Assembly (NCBI GenBank): GCA_024680675.1
Contig: JAILBX010000165.1
Span: forward strand, 1 to 64,000
Length of the DNA: 64,000 nt
Source of the DNA: Lachnospiraceae bacterium
GTDB lineage: Bacteria > Bacillota > Clostridia > Lachnospirales > Lachnospiraceae
Reading direction: 5' to 3'
The notes beneath the pieces were generated by a model, which did no database searches, was not told the origin of the DNA, and saw nothing but the letters and a program-made list of their open reading frames with translations. The stretch's first letter is position 1. Each line of letters begins with the position of its first letter. The translations under genes were made by a program, and so were the position numbers. Positions 27,670-38,028 of the stretch are shown here, piece after piece.

Positions 27670-29565
27670 TCAGACTATCCGTTTAAACATCTTTTCGATT
27701 TCGTTTTTTCTGAATTTTACTATCACAGGTCTGCCATGGGGACAATGATAGGGATTTTCAAGAGTCATAAGCTCATCTATCAGGACCTCTGCCTCCTTTT
27801 GAGATATCCTCTGATTACCCTTTATGGCCCCTTTACAGGATATGGTGGCGATCCTGTGAAGAATATCACTTACATCTGTACTTATATGCTCTTTTTCAAG
27901 AAGATCCAGTATATCGTGAAAATATTCCTCAGCAGTAAGTCCCCAAAGCTCTGTGGGAACTGCTCTGATGGAATATTCGTTACCCCCGAAGCTTTCTATA
28001 TCAAAGCCGCATTGTAAGAAATGATCATAATAGTTTTCCAGAATATTTTCCTCAGCCTTTGACAGGGTCACTATGACCGGTGGATTTATAAGCTGGGAGC
28101 ATATATTGTTTTCATGAAGCTGCTTTACAAGCCTCTCATATCTTATTTTTTCGTGAGCAGCATGCTGATCTATTATAAAGAGTTCATCAAAAAGCTCTAT
28201 CATCCAATAGGTATCAAAAAGCTGACCTATGATCTTATATTTTCTTTTTGAATCAGCCGTCAAAAATCTGTCATCATCAAGGATAGAGATCTGTTTTATA
28301 TCACTCAGCCTGTCAAACTCTTCCTTTACGGGATCCAAAGCCACTGTGTTTTTCTCTGTATTATCGCTAATGTAATCCCCTTTTCCCTCACTTAAGATGG
28401 TATGGGAAGCCTCTGAAGGCCAGGCTTCAAAGTCCCTTGGAGCAGGCTTTTCCCTAAAATCCTCCTCCCTTGTCTCTAAAAACTCCTTTGCTCTTGCTGC
28501 TCTTTCAAAGGGTTCAGGAAGAGGCTTGGAGATTTCGGGCTTTTTCTCCTCCTCTTTTATATCAACGATCATCTCCGCCTTTTTCAAAGTGTCCCTTATA
28601 CCGGTCACTATACAGTCGTATAATTCCATTGAATTAATAAATCTTACTTCCATTTTTGCCGGATGAACATTCACATCCAGCATATCGGGATCTATCTCAA
28701 AATATAAAAGCACGAAGGGATACTTGTGAAGCATGAGATAAGGCTTATAGGCTTCATCCAGAGCCTTCTTTATAAGGGAGCTCTTTATATATCTTTTATT
28801 TACATAATAGATCTCAAGGTTGTGATTACTCCTGCAAAGGACAGGTTTTCCCACATATCCCCTTATGGAAACCTTCCCTTTGGAAAAACTGATGGGCAGC
28901 ATGTTGTCCATAATATCCCGTCCGTATATGGAATATACCACATCCAGGGCTTTACTGTTACCATAGGATTGAAGCTTTACATTGCCGTTCACTGTGTATT
29001 TAAAGGATATATCGGTATTGGCCAGCATTGCCTTTTCCATATAGTCGGAAACATATCCCCCCTCTGTCTGGGGACTTTTTAAAAATTTCTTTCTTGCCGG
29101 AGTATTATAAAAAAGATTTCTGACTATAAAGGTTGTCCCCTCAGGTACTCCGGCCTCATCAAAGGCTGTTTCCCTGGAGCCTTCAATACAGTATCTTGTA
29201 CCGATAAGCTGATCCTTAGTCTTAGTCAAAAGCTCAACCTGTGAGACAGCCGCTATACTGGAAAGAGCCTCGCCCCTAAAGCCAAGACTTTTTATGCTTA
29301 AAAGATCCTCTGCTTTTTCTATCTTACTTGTAGTATGTCTTAAGAAGGCCCTTTTGATCTGACTTTTTTCTATACCCTCTCCGTTGTCTGTAACCCTGAT
29401 ATAGGAAATACCGCCATCCTTGATCTCTACGGAAATTGCTGTGGCTTTGGCATCAATAGCATTTTCCACAAGCTCCTTAATAACACTCTTTGGCCCCTCG
29501 ACCACCTCTCCCGCAGCTATCCTGTCAATTGTTTTATCATCAAGAATATTTATAGTACCGGCCAT
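27670..29565 (-). CDS. mutL: DNA mismatch repair protein MutL
   Basis: INILDDKTIDRIAAGEVVEGPKSVIKELVENAIDAKAT...GFRGEALSSIAAVSQ. Confidence 0.97.
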   Translation of the reverse strand: MAGTINILDDKTIDRIAAGEVVEGPKSVIKELVENAIDAKATAISVEIKDGGISYIRVTDNGEGIEKSQIKRAFLRHTTSKIEKAEDLLSIKSLGFRGEALSSIAAVSQVELLTKTKDQLIGTRYCIEGSRETAFDEAGVPEGTTFIVRNLFYNTPARKKFLKSPQTEGGYVSDYMEKAMLANTDISFKYTVNGNVKLQSYGNSKALDVVYSIYGRDIMDNMLPISFSKGKVSIRGYVGKPVLCRSNHNLEIYYVNKRYIKSSLIKKALDEAYKPYLMLHKYPFVLLYFEIDPDMLDVNVHPAKMEVRFINSMELYDCIVTGIRDTLKKAEMIVDIKEEEKKPEISKPLPEPFERAARAKEFLETREEDFREKPAPRDFEAWPSEASHTILSEGKGDYISDNTEKNTVALDPVKEEFDRLSDIKQISILDDDRFLTADSKRKYKIIGQLFDTYWMIELFDELFIIDQHAAHEKIRYERLVKQLHENNICSQLINPPVIVTLSKAEENILENYYDHFLQCGFDIESFGGNEYSIRAVPTELWGLTAEEYFHDILDLLEKEHISTDVSDILHRIATISCKGAIKGNQRISQKEAEVLIDELMTLENPYHCPHGRPVIVKFRKNEIEKMFKRIV

Positions 29566-29570
29566 ATGGC

Positions 29571-32225
29571 TTACCCCCATCTGTTATTAATAGTATTCTT
29601 TATACGGTTAAGTGTATTAAGGGCGTCCATAGGCGTCATATGATCTACATCCATTTCCTTAAGTTCATTGATTATATCATCATCCTTCACCGTATCAAAG
29701 AGAGACATCTGGGACAGGTCAAGCTCATCCAGCTTTTTTACCTGCTTTTTCTTTTTACCGCTTCCCTCGCTGCTGTTGATCCTTATGCCATAGGTTATAT
29801 CATTCTCCGATAACTCCTGTGACAATTCATTGGCTCTGTCGATAACCGTATCCGGAACCCCCGCCAGCTTGGCCACCTGGATACCGTAGCTTCTGTCGGC
29901 GCCTCCCTTAACTATCTTTCTGAGGAAAACTATATCATCCCCCTGTTCCTTTACTGCAACACAGTAATTATTTACAGAATCTATCTTTCCCTCAAGCTCG
30001 GTAAGCTCATGATAATGGGTGGCAAATAAGGCCTTAGAGCCCAAAAGCCTGGTATTTGCAATATATTCTATAACGGCCCAGGCTATTGAAAGACCGTCAA
30101 AGGTAGATGTACCCCTTCCTATCTCATCCAGGATAAGAAGACTTTTTGAACTTGCATTTCTTAAAATATTGGCCACCTCAGACATTTCCACCATAAAGGT
30201 ACTCTGACCGCTTGAGAGATCATCCGAGGCTCCCACCCTTGTAAATATCCTGTCAACGAGTCCGATATTTGCCTCCCTTGCGGGAACAAAGCTTCCTATC
30301 TGAGCCATAAGAACAATAAGGGCAGTCTGCCTCATATAAGTGGACTTTCCTGCCATATTGGGCCCGGTTATGACATTAACCCTGTTCTTTGAATTATCAA
30401 GGTAGGTATCATTATCAATAAAAAGATCATGCTCTATCATCCTTTCAACCACAGGATGTCTTCCGCATTTTATATCTATAATGCCTTTTTCATTAAGCCT
30501 TGGCCTGACATATGAATTTTTCTTTGCCACATGGGCAAGAGAGGCAAAGGCATCAAGCCTTGCTATGATTTTAGCACTTTTCTGTATCCTGTCTATCTGA
30601 GCCGCTATCTGATTTCTGATATCCGAAAAGAGATCATACTCAAGGGAAAAAAGCCTGTCTTCGGAGTTTAAGATCATATCCTCAAGCTCCTTAAGCTTGT
30701 TTGTTGTATATCTTTCGGCATTGGTCAGGGTCTGTTTTCTTATATAATCATCCGGCACAAGATCTATATTTGATTTGGTAACCTCAAAATAATAACCAAA
30801 GACCTTATTATACTTGATCCTTAAATTTTTAATCCCCGTTCTTTCCCTGTCATCCTCTTCAAGCTTTGCAAGCCACTTCTTCCCCTCGGTCTTTGCCTGC
30901 CTTAAGGAATCCACTGTTTCATTATAGCCCTTCTTTATAATTCCCCCCTCTTTTATCTGTATGGGGGGCTCCTCTTCTATAGCACTGTCAATAAGAGCAT
31001 AGATATCATCCAGGCTGTCCAGCTCTTCAAAAAGCTTTTTAAGCTCCTTCCCCCTTGTGTCCTCTATAAGTCCCTTTATGGGCGGCAGCATGGACAGAGA
31101 TTGTCTGAAGGCTATAAGATCTCTGGGATTTGCCGACCTGTAATTGACCTTGCACATAAGTCTCTCAAGATCATAGATGGGAGTAAGATACTCCCTAAGC
31201 TCCTCCCTTAATACATCATTCTTATAGAGATCGTCTACAGTCTCAAGTCTTTCCTCTATTTTATCCCTGCTTAAAAGAGGCTGTTCAATAAAGCTTCTTA
31301 TCTGTCTTGCTCCCATTGCTGTTCTTGTTTTATCAAGGACGCCAAAAAGAGAGCCCTTCTTTTGCTTGTCTCTCATGGTTTCCGTAAGCTCTAAATTCCT
31401 TCTGGTGGCGGAATCAAGAAGCATGTAGGAGTTTGTACTCAGTCTCTTGATGCTCCTTATATTATCCAAGGATGCCCCTATCTGAGTTTCCGATATATAT
31501 TTGAGGAGAGCTCCTGCGGCTATTGTAACCACATCCCCCTCTGTGAGTCCAAGACCCTCTAAATTTAAAAGCTTAAAATGCTCCTTTAGAGTCCTTGAGC
31601 ACATGGAATCTTCAAAATACCAGCTTTCAAGCGAATATATTGCAAAGGAAAGCTTATACTTTAGCTCATCTATATTTACGTCCCTGCACATAAAGGGCTC
31701 ATTACAGACTATTTCAGCGGGTTCAAACCTGTAGATCTCATCCTCAAGCTTCTTTTCCGTATCTACTTCGGTAACAATAAACTCCCCTGTGGTTATGTCA
31801 CACAGGGAGATTCCATAGGTATCCGCCATACAGACTATGGCCATAAGATAATTGTTTTTTGATCCGTCCATGGAGGCGATATCAAGATTGGTACCCTTTG
31901 TGACGATCCTTGTTACCTCTCTCTTAACCAGACCTTTTGCTTCCTTTGGATCCTCCACCTGGTCACATATAGCCACCTTATATCCTTTTTCAACAAGTCT
32001 GTTTATATAGCTGTCAACAGAATGAAAGGGTACTCCACACATGGGAGCCCTTTCTTTAAGTCCGCAGCTTTTTCCTGTAAGTGTAAGCTCTAATTCCTTA
32101 GATACCGTGATAGCATCCTGAAAAAACATCTCATAAAAATCACCCAGTCTGTAAAAAAGGATGCAATCCTTATATTCTTCCTTTGTTGCAAGATACTTCT
32201 GCATCATTGGTGATAATTCTTCCAT
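29571..32225 (-). CDS. mutS: DNA mismatch repair protein MutS
   Basis: MEELSPMMQKYLATKEEYKDCILFYRLGDFYEMFF; TGPNMAGKSTYMRQTALIVLMAQIGSFVPA. Confidence 0.97.
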   Translation of the reverse strand: MEELSPMMQKYLATKEEYKDCILFYRLGDFYEMFFQDAITVSKELELTLTGKSCGLKERAPMCGVPFHSVDSYINRLVEKGYKVAICDQVEDPKEAKGLVKREVTRIVTKGTNLDIASMDGSKNNYLMAIVCMADTYGISLCDITTGEFIVTEVDTEKKLEDEIYRFEPAEIVCNEPFMCRDVNIDELKYKLSFAIYSLESWYFEDSMCSRTLKEHFKLLNLEGLGLTEGDVVTIAAGALLKYISETQIGASLDNIRSIKRLSTNSYMLLDSATRRNLELTETMRDKQKKGSLFGVLDKTRTAMGARQIRSFIEQPLLSRDKIEERLETVDDLYKNDVLREELREYLTPIYDLERLMCKVNYRSANPRDLIAFRQSLSMLPPIKGLIEDTRGKELKKLFEELDSLDDIYALIDSAIEEEPPIQIKEGGIIKKGYNETVDSLRQAKTEGKKWLAKLEEDDRERTGIKNLRIKYNKVFGYYFEVTKSNIDLVPDDYIRKQTLTNAERYTTNKLKELEDMILNSEDRLFSLEYDLFSDIRNQIAAQIDRIQKSAKIIARLDAFASLAHVAKKNSYVRPRLNEKGIIDIKCGRHPVVERMIEHDLFIDNDTYLDNSKNRVNVITGPNMAGKSTYMRQTALIVLMAQIGSFVPAREANIGLVDRIFTRVGASDDLSSGQSTFMVEMSEVANILRNASSKSLLILDEIGRGTSTFDGLSIAWAVIEYIANTRLLGSKALFATHYHELTELEGKIDSVNNYCVAVKEQGDDIVFLRKIVKGGADRSYGIQVAKLAGVPDTVIDRANELSQELSENDITYGIRINSSEGSGKKKKQVKKLDELDLSQMSLFDTVKDDDIINELKEMDVDHMTPMDALNTLNRIKNTINNRWG

Positions 32226-32232
32226 AGAAACC

Positions 32233-32943
32233 TCACTCTGTTTCAAGGCCCATATCTTCAAGGGATACTATATTGCCATCCTCTATGGTATAGATCTGCT
32301 CCCTTGTGATCATAAGCGCATATTTATCCAGATCCTTTTTCTCTTTATCGTATAAAGCCTTTAATAAAAGCTCAGGCTTGGTATTATCCACGCTTCCACA
32401 GGATAATCTAAGCCTGATAAGATATCCGTTTTCATCTTCAAGACATTGATACTTATGTATAAAGGGTTTTATATCAAGCTCTTTTTCACTCTTTTTAGTC
32501 TTTTTTAAAACCCTGATCTCATCCTCATTTAGAAGCTCATCCAGCTTTTTCTTAAGATCAAAATCAGCTTCATAACCCTCTCGAAACCTGATGGAATAGT
32601 CTGCCAGAGCCACGCTTGCCATGGCATTCTTTGCCTTTTCTTTAAGCTCTCTATAGGAAAGAATGGATATTCCTTCCACTGAATTTGAATTTAACATGAA
32701 AAGAGCCTGTTTTGAGGGTATGCTTCTTTCCGTCTCAATATCCAGATACTCTCCATAGCTTTCAAGACCTGTGGAAAGAGGAAGGGCAAAGGACATCTTC
32801 TGGTGGGGGCTAAAGCCCTCGGAATAACATATGGGAATATTACTCCTTCTCATAAGCTGCTGGAAGAAATGCATAACATCCAAATGCCCTAAAAACTTCA
32901 TAGATCCTGTTTTTGAAAACCTTATCCTTACCTTAATGCTCAT
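32233..32943 (-). CDS. TIGR03936/DUF2344 family radical-SAM-linked protein
   Basis: RIRFSKTGSMKFLGHLDVMHFFQQLMRRSNIPICYSEGFSPHQKMSFALPLSTG. Confidence 0.9.
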   Translation of the reverse strand: MSIKVRIRFSKTGSMKFLGHLDVMHFFQQLMRRSNIPICYSEGFSPHQKMSFALPLSTGLESYGEYLDIETERSIPSKQALFMLNSNSVEGISILSYRELKEKAKNAMASVALADYSIRFREGYEADFDLKKKLDELLNEDEIRVLKKTKKSEKELDIKPFIHKYQCLEDENGYLIRLRLSCGSVDNTKPELLLKALYDKEKKDLDKYALMITREQIYTIEDGNIVSLEDMGLETE

Positions 32944-34804
32944 AGCAGATACCTCCGCCGTAGCTCCTTGCTCCGCAGCCGGAACACTTTTCCCTGCAAT
33001 TTGGAGTAACCGATCCCTTCTTTGCCTGCTCCCATTCCCTTATGAGGAAATCTTTTGTAACCCCTGCATCAATATGATCCCAGGGAAGGACCTCATTAAT
33101 ATCTCTTTCCCTTGATACATAGAAATCCATTGAAATACCTTCTTCTTCAAAGGCCTGCAGCCAGCGTTCCTCATTAAAGGTCTCACTCCAGGCGTCAAAA
33201 ACCGCCCCTTTTTTATAAGCATTAATTAAAACAGACGCTAATCTTCTGTCTCCTCTGGCAAAAACCCCCTCCAGCCTGCTTACATCAGCCTCATGCCAGT
33301 TATATTTTATACTCTTGTAGTTTAGCTGTTCCTTCATGGCCTGGTTTACTGTACGGGCTTTATTTAAAAAATCCTCCTTAGAGTCCATTTTGGCCCATTG
33401 GAAGGGTGTAAAGGGCTTTGGAACAAAGAAGGAAGAGCTGGCTACTATCTGCACCCTGCCATGTCTTTCCTCCTTTGGGATCAGATCATAATAAAGTCTT
33501 GCTATCTTATCGGAAAGTATGGCTATGTCCCTTATATCCTCCTCAGTCTCCGTGGGAAGGCCCAGCATAAAATAAAGCTTTATCCTGGTCCAGCCGCCTA
33601 AAAAGGCCTCTCTGCAGCCGGAGAGGATATCATCCTCAGTCAGACCCTTATTGATAACATCTCTCATCCTTTGAGAACCGGCCTCCGGTGCAAAGGTAAG
33701 AGAGCTTTTTCTGATATCCTGAACCTTGCTCATTACATCCAGTGAAAAGGCGTCTACTCTTAATGAAGGAAGAGAAATATTTAACTTGGCATCCCTTCCG
33801 TAATCTATTAGAAAATCCACAAGCTCCGGCAGTTTTGAATAATCACTTGAGCTTAAGGAGCTAAGGGATATCTCCTCCTGACCGGTGTTTTTTATCATCT
33901 CCACCGCATATTTTTTTAAGGACTCCAGTGATCTTTCTCTTAATGGTCTGTATATCATACCCGCCTGACAAAATCTGCAGCCCCTTATACAGCCCCTCAT
34001 GATCTCAAGAACTATACGGTCCTGAGTAACCTTCATAAAGGGTACCACAGGCTTTTTAGGGTAATATGTGTCTGAAAGGTTTATTACAAGCTCTCTTTTT
34101 ATCCTTGATGGAATATCATCATAAAGGGGCTTTACGCTCTCTATCATAGAGTTTAAGGAATCCGACTCATAAAGCACCTCATAAAGTGATGGCACGTAAA
34201 GACCCGGGATCTTTGCCGCTTCATGTAAAAAGCTTTTACGGTCAAAGCCCTTAGCCTTCATTTTTTCATAAAGATCAAAAAGCTCCCTGTATCTTGTTTC
34301 ACCTTCCCCTATATAAACAATATCAAAAAAATCTGCAATCGGCTCCGGATTATAGGTACAGGGACCGCCGCAGATAATTATAGGATCATCATCTTTTCTG
34401 TCCCTTGAATAAAAAGGGATCATTGCAAGATCCAGTATCTGTAAAACGTTGGTATAACACATCTCATACTGGAGAGTTATACCGATAAAATCAAAATCCT
34501 TAACAGCATCCTGGGACTCGAGAGCAAAAAGGGGTATCTTCCTTTCCTTCATAATCCTTGAAAGATCGATCCAGGGGGAATATACCCTTTCACACCATAC
34601 ATCCTCAAAGCTGTTAAACATATCATATAATATCTTTATACCAAGATGAGACATTCCGATCTCGTAGAGGTCCGGAAAGCACATTGCATAACGCAGCTTT
34701 ATCTTTTCCTTATCCTTTACTATGCTGTTAACCTCATTGCCTATATACCTTACGGGTTTGTCCACCTCTAAGAGTATCTCATCACTTAAAGCAAGTTTTC
34801 TCAT
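32933..34804 (-). CDS. TIGR03960 family B12-binding-like radical SAM protein
   Basis: RYAMCFPDLYEIGMSHLGIKILYDMFN...IVLEIMRGCIRGCRFCQAGMIYRPLRERS. Confidence 0.92.
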   Translation of the reverse strand: MRKLALSDEILLEVDKPVRYIGNEVNSIVKDKEKIKLRYAMCFPDLYEIGMSHLGIKILYDMFNSFEDVWCERVYSPWIDLSRIMKERKIPLFALESQDAVKDFDFIGITLQYEMCYTNVLQILDLAMIPFYSRDRKDDDPIIICGGPCTYNPEPIADFFDIVYIGEGETRYRELFDLYEKMKAKGFDRKSFLHEAAKIPGLYVPSLYEVLYESDSLNSMIESVKPLYDDIPSRIKRELVINLSDTYYPKKPVVPFMKVTQDRIVLEIMRGCIRGCRFCQAGMIYRPLRERSLESLKKYAVEMIKNTGQEEISLSSLSSSDYSKLPELVDFLIDYGRDAKLNISLPSLRVDAFSLDVMSKVQDIRKSSLTFAPEAGSQRMRDVINKGLTEDDILSGCREAFLGGWTRIKLYFMLGLPTETEEDIRDIAILSDKIARLYYDLIPKEERHGRVQIVASSSFFVPKPFTPFQWAKMDSKEDFLNKARTVNQAMKEQLNYKSIKYNWHEADVSRLEGVFARGDRRLASVLINAYKKGAVFDAWSETFNEERWLQAFEEEGISMDFYVSRERDINEVLPWDHIDAGVTKDFLIREWEQAKKGSVTPNCREKCSGCGARSYGGGICYEH

Positions 34805-34807
34805 ATT

Positions 34808-36091
34808 CTACCTGTTCTTTAATTCCGTGGTTATGTCGCTCCACTCAAGATTACATTCTGCCATCAGCACCATCATATGATAAAGGAAATCGGCCATTTC
34901 ATATTTGACCTCTTCCTTATCGGGATTTTTTGCGGCAATAACTATCTCAGTTGCTTCTTCTCCAACCTTCTTTAATATCTTATCCATTCCCTTTTCAAAA
35001 AGGTAGTTGGTGTAGGAGCCCTCCTTGGGATTTTCCCTTCGATCCTTTATTATATCAAAGACATCCTCAAAAACCTTCATAGGGTTCTGACTGTCATAAT
35101 CCTTTTTCAAAACCTCATTGAAGAAGCAGCTGTAGGATCCTGTATGACAGGCAGCGCCCACCTGCTTAACCTTGACAAGTATGGTGTCCATATCACAGTC
35201 CCCGTACATCTCCTTAAGATACTGATAATGTCCGCTTTCCTCTCCCTTTATCCAAAGCTTCTGCCTGCTTCTTGAATAATAGGTCATTATAGAGCTTTTA
35301 ATGGTCATATCATAGGCTTCTTCATTCATATAGGCCACCATAAGGACCTGATCCGTCAGATGATCGCAGACCACTACCGGCACAAGACCGTCCGCTCCCT
35401 TTTTAAAATCCGAAAAGCAGTATTTCGCCTTAAAGATATTGGTATCTATCCCCATTTCCTTAAGCTCGACCTTATATTTTTGGATTTCATTAAGATTTGA
35501 ATTTATTATTTCTCCGCAAACCCCTGCAACCGAAGGATTTAAAAGGAGTTTTTTTAAGGTTTTAACCGGCTCCCTTTGGTCAAAGGAATCCAAAAGACAG
35601 TAAATATTAAGTCCCTTATATTCTCCCTCTAACTCGTTGCCAAGGTAGATCACTCCGCTGCAATACTCTCTTATGGAATCCACATTATCAAGTATCTGGG
35701 CATCCACATCCGCACATACAAAAATACAGTCCTTGGAAAATCTTTTACTCACCTCTCCCATGAGCTCTACATTGCTCTGCTTTAAAAGATTCAGCGCAAC
35801 ATGGGAGCAGCCGGCATATTTAAGCTTTTTAACGTCTTCAGACCTCTTTATGTTTCCGGCGCCTATAAGAGGAATATCTGTGCTTCTTGATATCTCTCTT
35901 ATAATATCAAGATTTTTTTCATGCTCCTTATCCGAAGCCGAAAGATCAAAGATAAGCAGCATATCACCGCCCAGTCTGTTCATTTTCTTTGCATAGGAAA
36001 CCGGATCATCATCAATGATCCTTGTATCCTTAAAGCCGGCTACTGCCTTTTCATCCTTCAAAAATATAGAGGGAATAAGATTTTTAACCAT
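34808..36091 (-). CDS. hisIE: HisIE with an N-terminal HisF/HisA-like barrel domain
   Basis: C-terminal HisI (TYYSRSRQKLWIKGEESGHYQ...CDMDTILVKVKQVGAACHTGSYSCFF) and HisE (KVGEEATEIVIAAKN...YEMADFLYHMMVLMAE); N-terminal ~215 aa HisF-like. Confidence 0.9.
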   Translation of the reverse strand: MVKNLIPSIFLKDEKAVAGFKDTRIIDDDPVSYAKKMNRLGGDMLLIFDLSASDKEHEKNLDIIREISRSTDIPLIGAGNIKRSEDVKKLKYAGCSHVALNLLKQSNVELMGEVSKRFSKDCIFVCADVDAQILDNVDSIREYCSGVIYLGNELEGEYKGLNIYCLLDSFDQREPVKTLKKLLLNPSVAGVCGEIINSNLNEIQKYKVELKEMGIDTNIFKAKYCFSDFKKGADGLVPVVVCDHLTDQVLMVAYMNEEAYDMTIKSSIMTYYSRSRQKLWIKGEESGHYQYLKEMYGDCDMDTILVKVKQVGAACHTGSYSCFFNEVLKKDYDSQNPMKVFEDVFDIIKDRRENPKEGSYTNYLFEKGMDKILKKVGEEATEIVIAAKNPDKEEVKYEMADFLYHMMVLMAECNLEWSDITTELKNR

Positions 36092-36093
36092 AT

Positions 36094-36693
36094 TTAAAGA
36101 CTTCCTTTCGTTGATAAAACATCACTTATCCTCTGATCTACCTGACTTGCCTCATCAAGTGCCTTTGCAAAGGCCTTGAAGCTTGCCTCTGCTATGTGAT
36201 GGGAATTTAAGCCGGAAAGCACCTTTATATGAATATTCATCATGGCTGAATAGGAAAGAGCATAGAAAAACTCCCTGATAAGCTCTGTATCCAGCTCTCC
36301 TATCCTTTCTGTGGGATAGACTGCTTCATATGAAAGATAGGGTCTGTTGCAAAGATCCACAGCGCAGAGAACCAGAGCATCATCCATGGGCAGGATAAAG
36401 CTTCCGTATCTTTTTATTCCCTTCTTATCCCCAATGGCCTCCTTTATGGCCTCTCCCAAAACGATACCGCAATCTTCAACGGTGTGATGTCCATCCACCC
36501 TAAGATCCCCGTCTATCTTAATGTCCAGATCAAAAAAGCCATGTCTTGCAAAGCCCTCCAGCATATGATCAAAAAAACCTATGCCGGTATCAATATTGCT
36601 TTTTCCGCTTCCATCAAGGTTTATACCTGCCTTGATCCTTGTCTCTTTGGTATTTCTTTCCCTATTGGATATTCTGTCCATTTTAACTCCCAT
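36094..36693 (-). CDS. hisB: Imidazoleglycerol-phosphate dehydratase
   Basis: GSGKSNIDTGIGFFDHMLEGFARHGFFDLDIKIDGDLRVDGHHTVEDCGIVLGEA; likely start MDRISNRERN. Confidence 0.96.
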   Translation of the reverse strand: MGVKMDRISNRERNTKETRIKAGINLDGSGKSNIDTGIGFFDHMLEGFARHGFFDLDIKIDGDLRVDGHHTVEDCGIVLGEAIKEAIGDKKGIKRYGSFILPMDDALVLCAVDLCNRPYLSYEAVYPTERIGELDTELIREFFYALSYSAMMNIHIKVLSGLNSHHIAEASFKAFAKALDEASQVDQRISDVLSTKGSL

Positions 36694-36738
36694 TTAATAT
36701 AAATACTTGATAATTTGTTTAGAAATAACACTTAACCT

Positions 36739-38028
36739 TTATTCAAATCTTACCTTTATCGAATTTGCATGGGCGGTAAGACCCTCGGATATGGCAAAAG
36801 CTTCTATATCCGACGCCACTTCTTCAAGAGCCTTTCTTGAATATGATATGATACTGGACTTTTTAATGAAGGCATCTACAGACAGGGGAGAGAAAAATTT
36901 TGCTGTCCCATTTGTGGGAAGCACATGATTTGGTCCTGCAAAATAATCTCCAAGTGGCTCAGAGGAATTTTCTCCCAAAAATATGGCTCCTGCATTCCTG
37001 ACCCTTGTCATTATCTCAAAGGGATCCTCTGTAACTATCTCAAGATGTTCACTGGCTATTTCGTTTACTGCCAAAACAGCATCATCCATATTATCAGCTA
37101 TTAATATATATCCGTAATTATCCAGGGACTTTTGTATGATGTCCTTTCTTTCAAGCTTATTTACAAATTCTTCGACCTCTTTATCAACCCTTTGGGCCAG
37201 AGTCCTGTCTGTTGTTATCAGGATGGCGGAAGCAAGCTGATCATGCTCAGCCTGAGAAAGAAGATCCGCTGCAATGTACCTGGGATTTGCGCTGGAATCC
37301 GCCAGTACCAGTATTTCACTTGGTCCGGCTATGGAATCTATGGAAACAGAGCCGAAAACCTGCTTTTTTGCAAGGGCAACAAATATATTTCCGGGTCCAA
37401 CTATCTTATCAACCTTTGGTATTGTAGCTGTTCCGTAGGCCAGAGCCCCTATAGCCTGAGCTCCTCCCACCTTATAGATTTCCTTTACTCCCGCTATCTT
37501 TGCGGCTACCAGGGTTTGAGGACTTACCTTACCCTTTTTATCCGCCGGAGTAGTCATTATTATCCTGTCTACTCCCGCAACCACAGCAGGCAGAACACAC
37601 ATAAGAGTAGAGCTTGGATAGGCTGCCTTGCCACCGGGAACGTAGACACCTGCTTTTTCTATGGGAGTTACCTTCTGACCAAGTATAGTCCCATCCTCCC
37701 TTGCTTCAAACCATGAGTTTTGAAGCTGCTTTTCATGATAGCTTCGAATATTTGAAGCTGCTTTTTCCATAACGGCGATAAGCTTCTTATCATAAGCGGC
37801 ATATGCCTCTTCTATCTCCTCTTCACTGACCCTTAGCTCATCTATGGAAATAGAGTTTCCGTCAAACTTATTGCTATAGCTGATGACGGCTTCATCGCCC
37901 TTTTCCTTAACATCCTTCAGTATGTCCTTTACTGTTTTTTCATATTCATCATACTGATCGGGACTCCTCTTTAAAAGCTCCTTCAAGAGGCTCTTCTTAG
38001 TCTCATTGGTAAGTTCAATTATTCTCAT
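36739..38028 (-). CDS. hisD: Histidinol dehydrogenase
   Basis: GVYVPGGKAAYPSSTLMCVLPAVVAGV...VDKIVGPGNIFVALAKKQVFGSVSIDSIAGPSEILV. Confidence 0.97.
   Translation of the reverse strand: MRIIELTNETKKSLLKELLKRSPDQYDEYEKTVKDILKDVKEKGDEAVISYSNKFDGNSISIDELRVSEEEIEEAYAAYDKKLIAVMEKAASNIRSYHEKQLQNSWFEAREDGTILGQKVTPIEKAGVYVPGGKAAYPSSTLMCVLPAVVAGVDRIIMTTPADKKGKVSPQTLVAAKIAGVKEIYKVGGAQAIGALAYGTATIPKVDKIVGPGNIFVALAKKQVFGSVSIDSIAGPSEILVLADSSANPRYIAADLLSQAEHDQLASAILITTDRTLAQRVDKEVEEFVNKLERKDIIQKSLDNYGYILIADNMDDAVLAVNEIASEHLEIVTEDPFEIMTRVRNAGAIFLGENSSEPLGDYFAGPNHVLPTNGTAKFFSPLSVDAFIKKSSIISYSRKALEEVASDIEAFAISEGLTAHANSIKVRFE

Noticed and set aside
37132-37716. 194-aa plus-strand ORF
   Set aside because: Entirely antisense to hisD, which is a full-length conserved gene. 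Shadow ORF.
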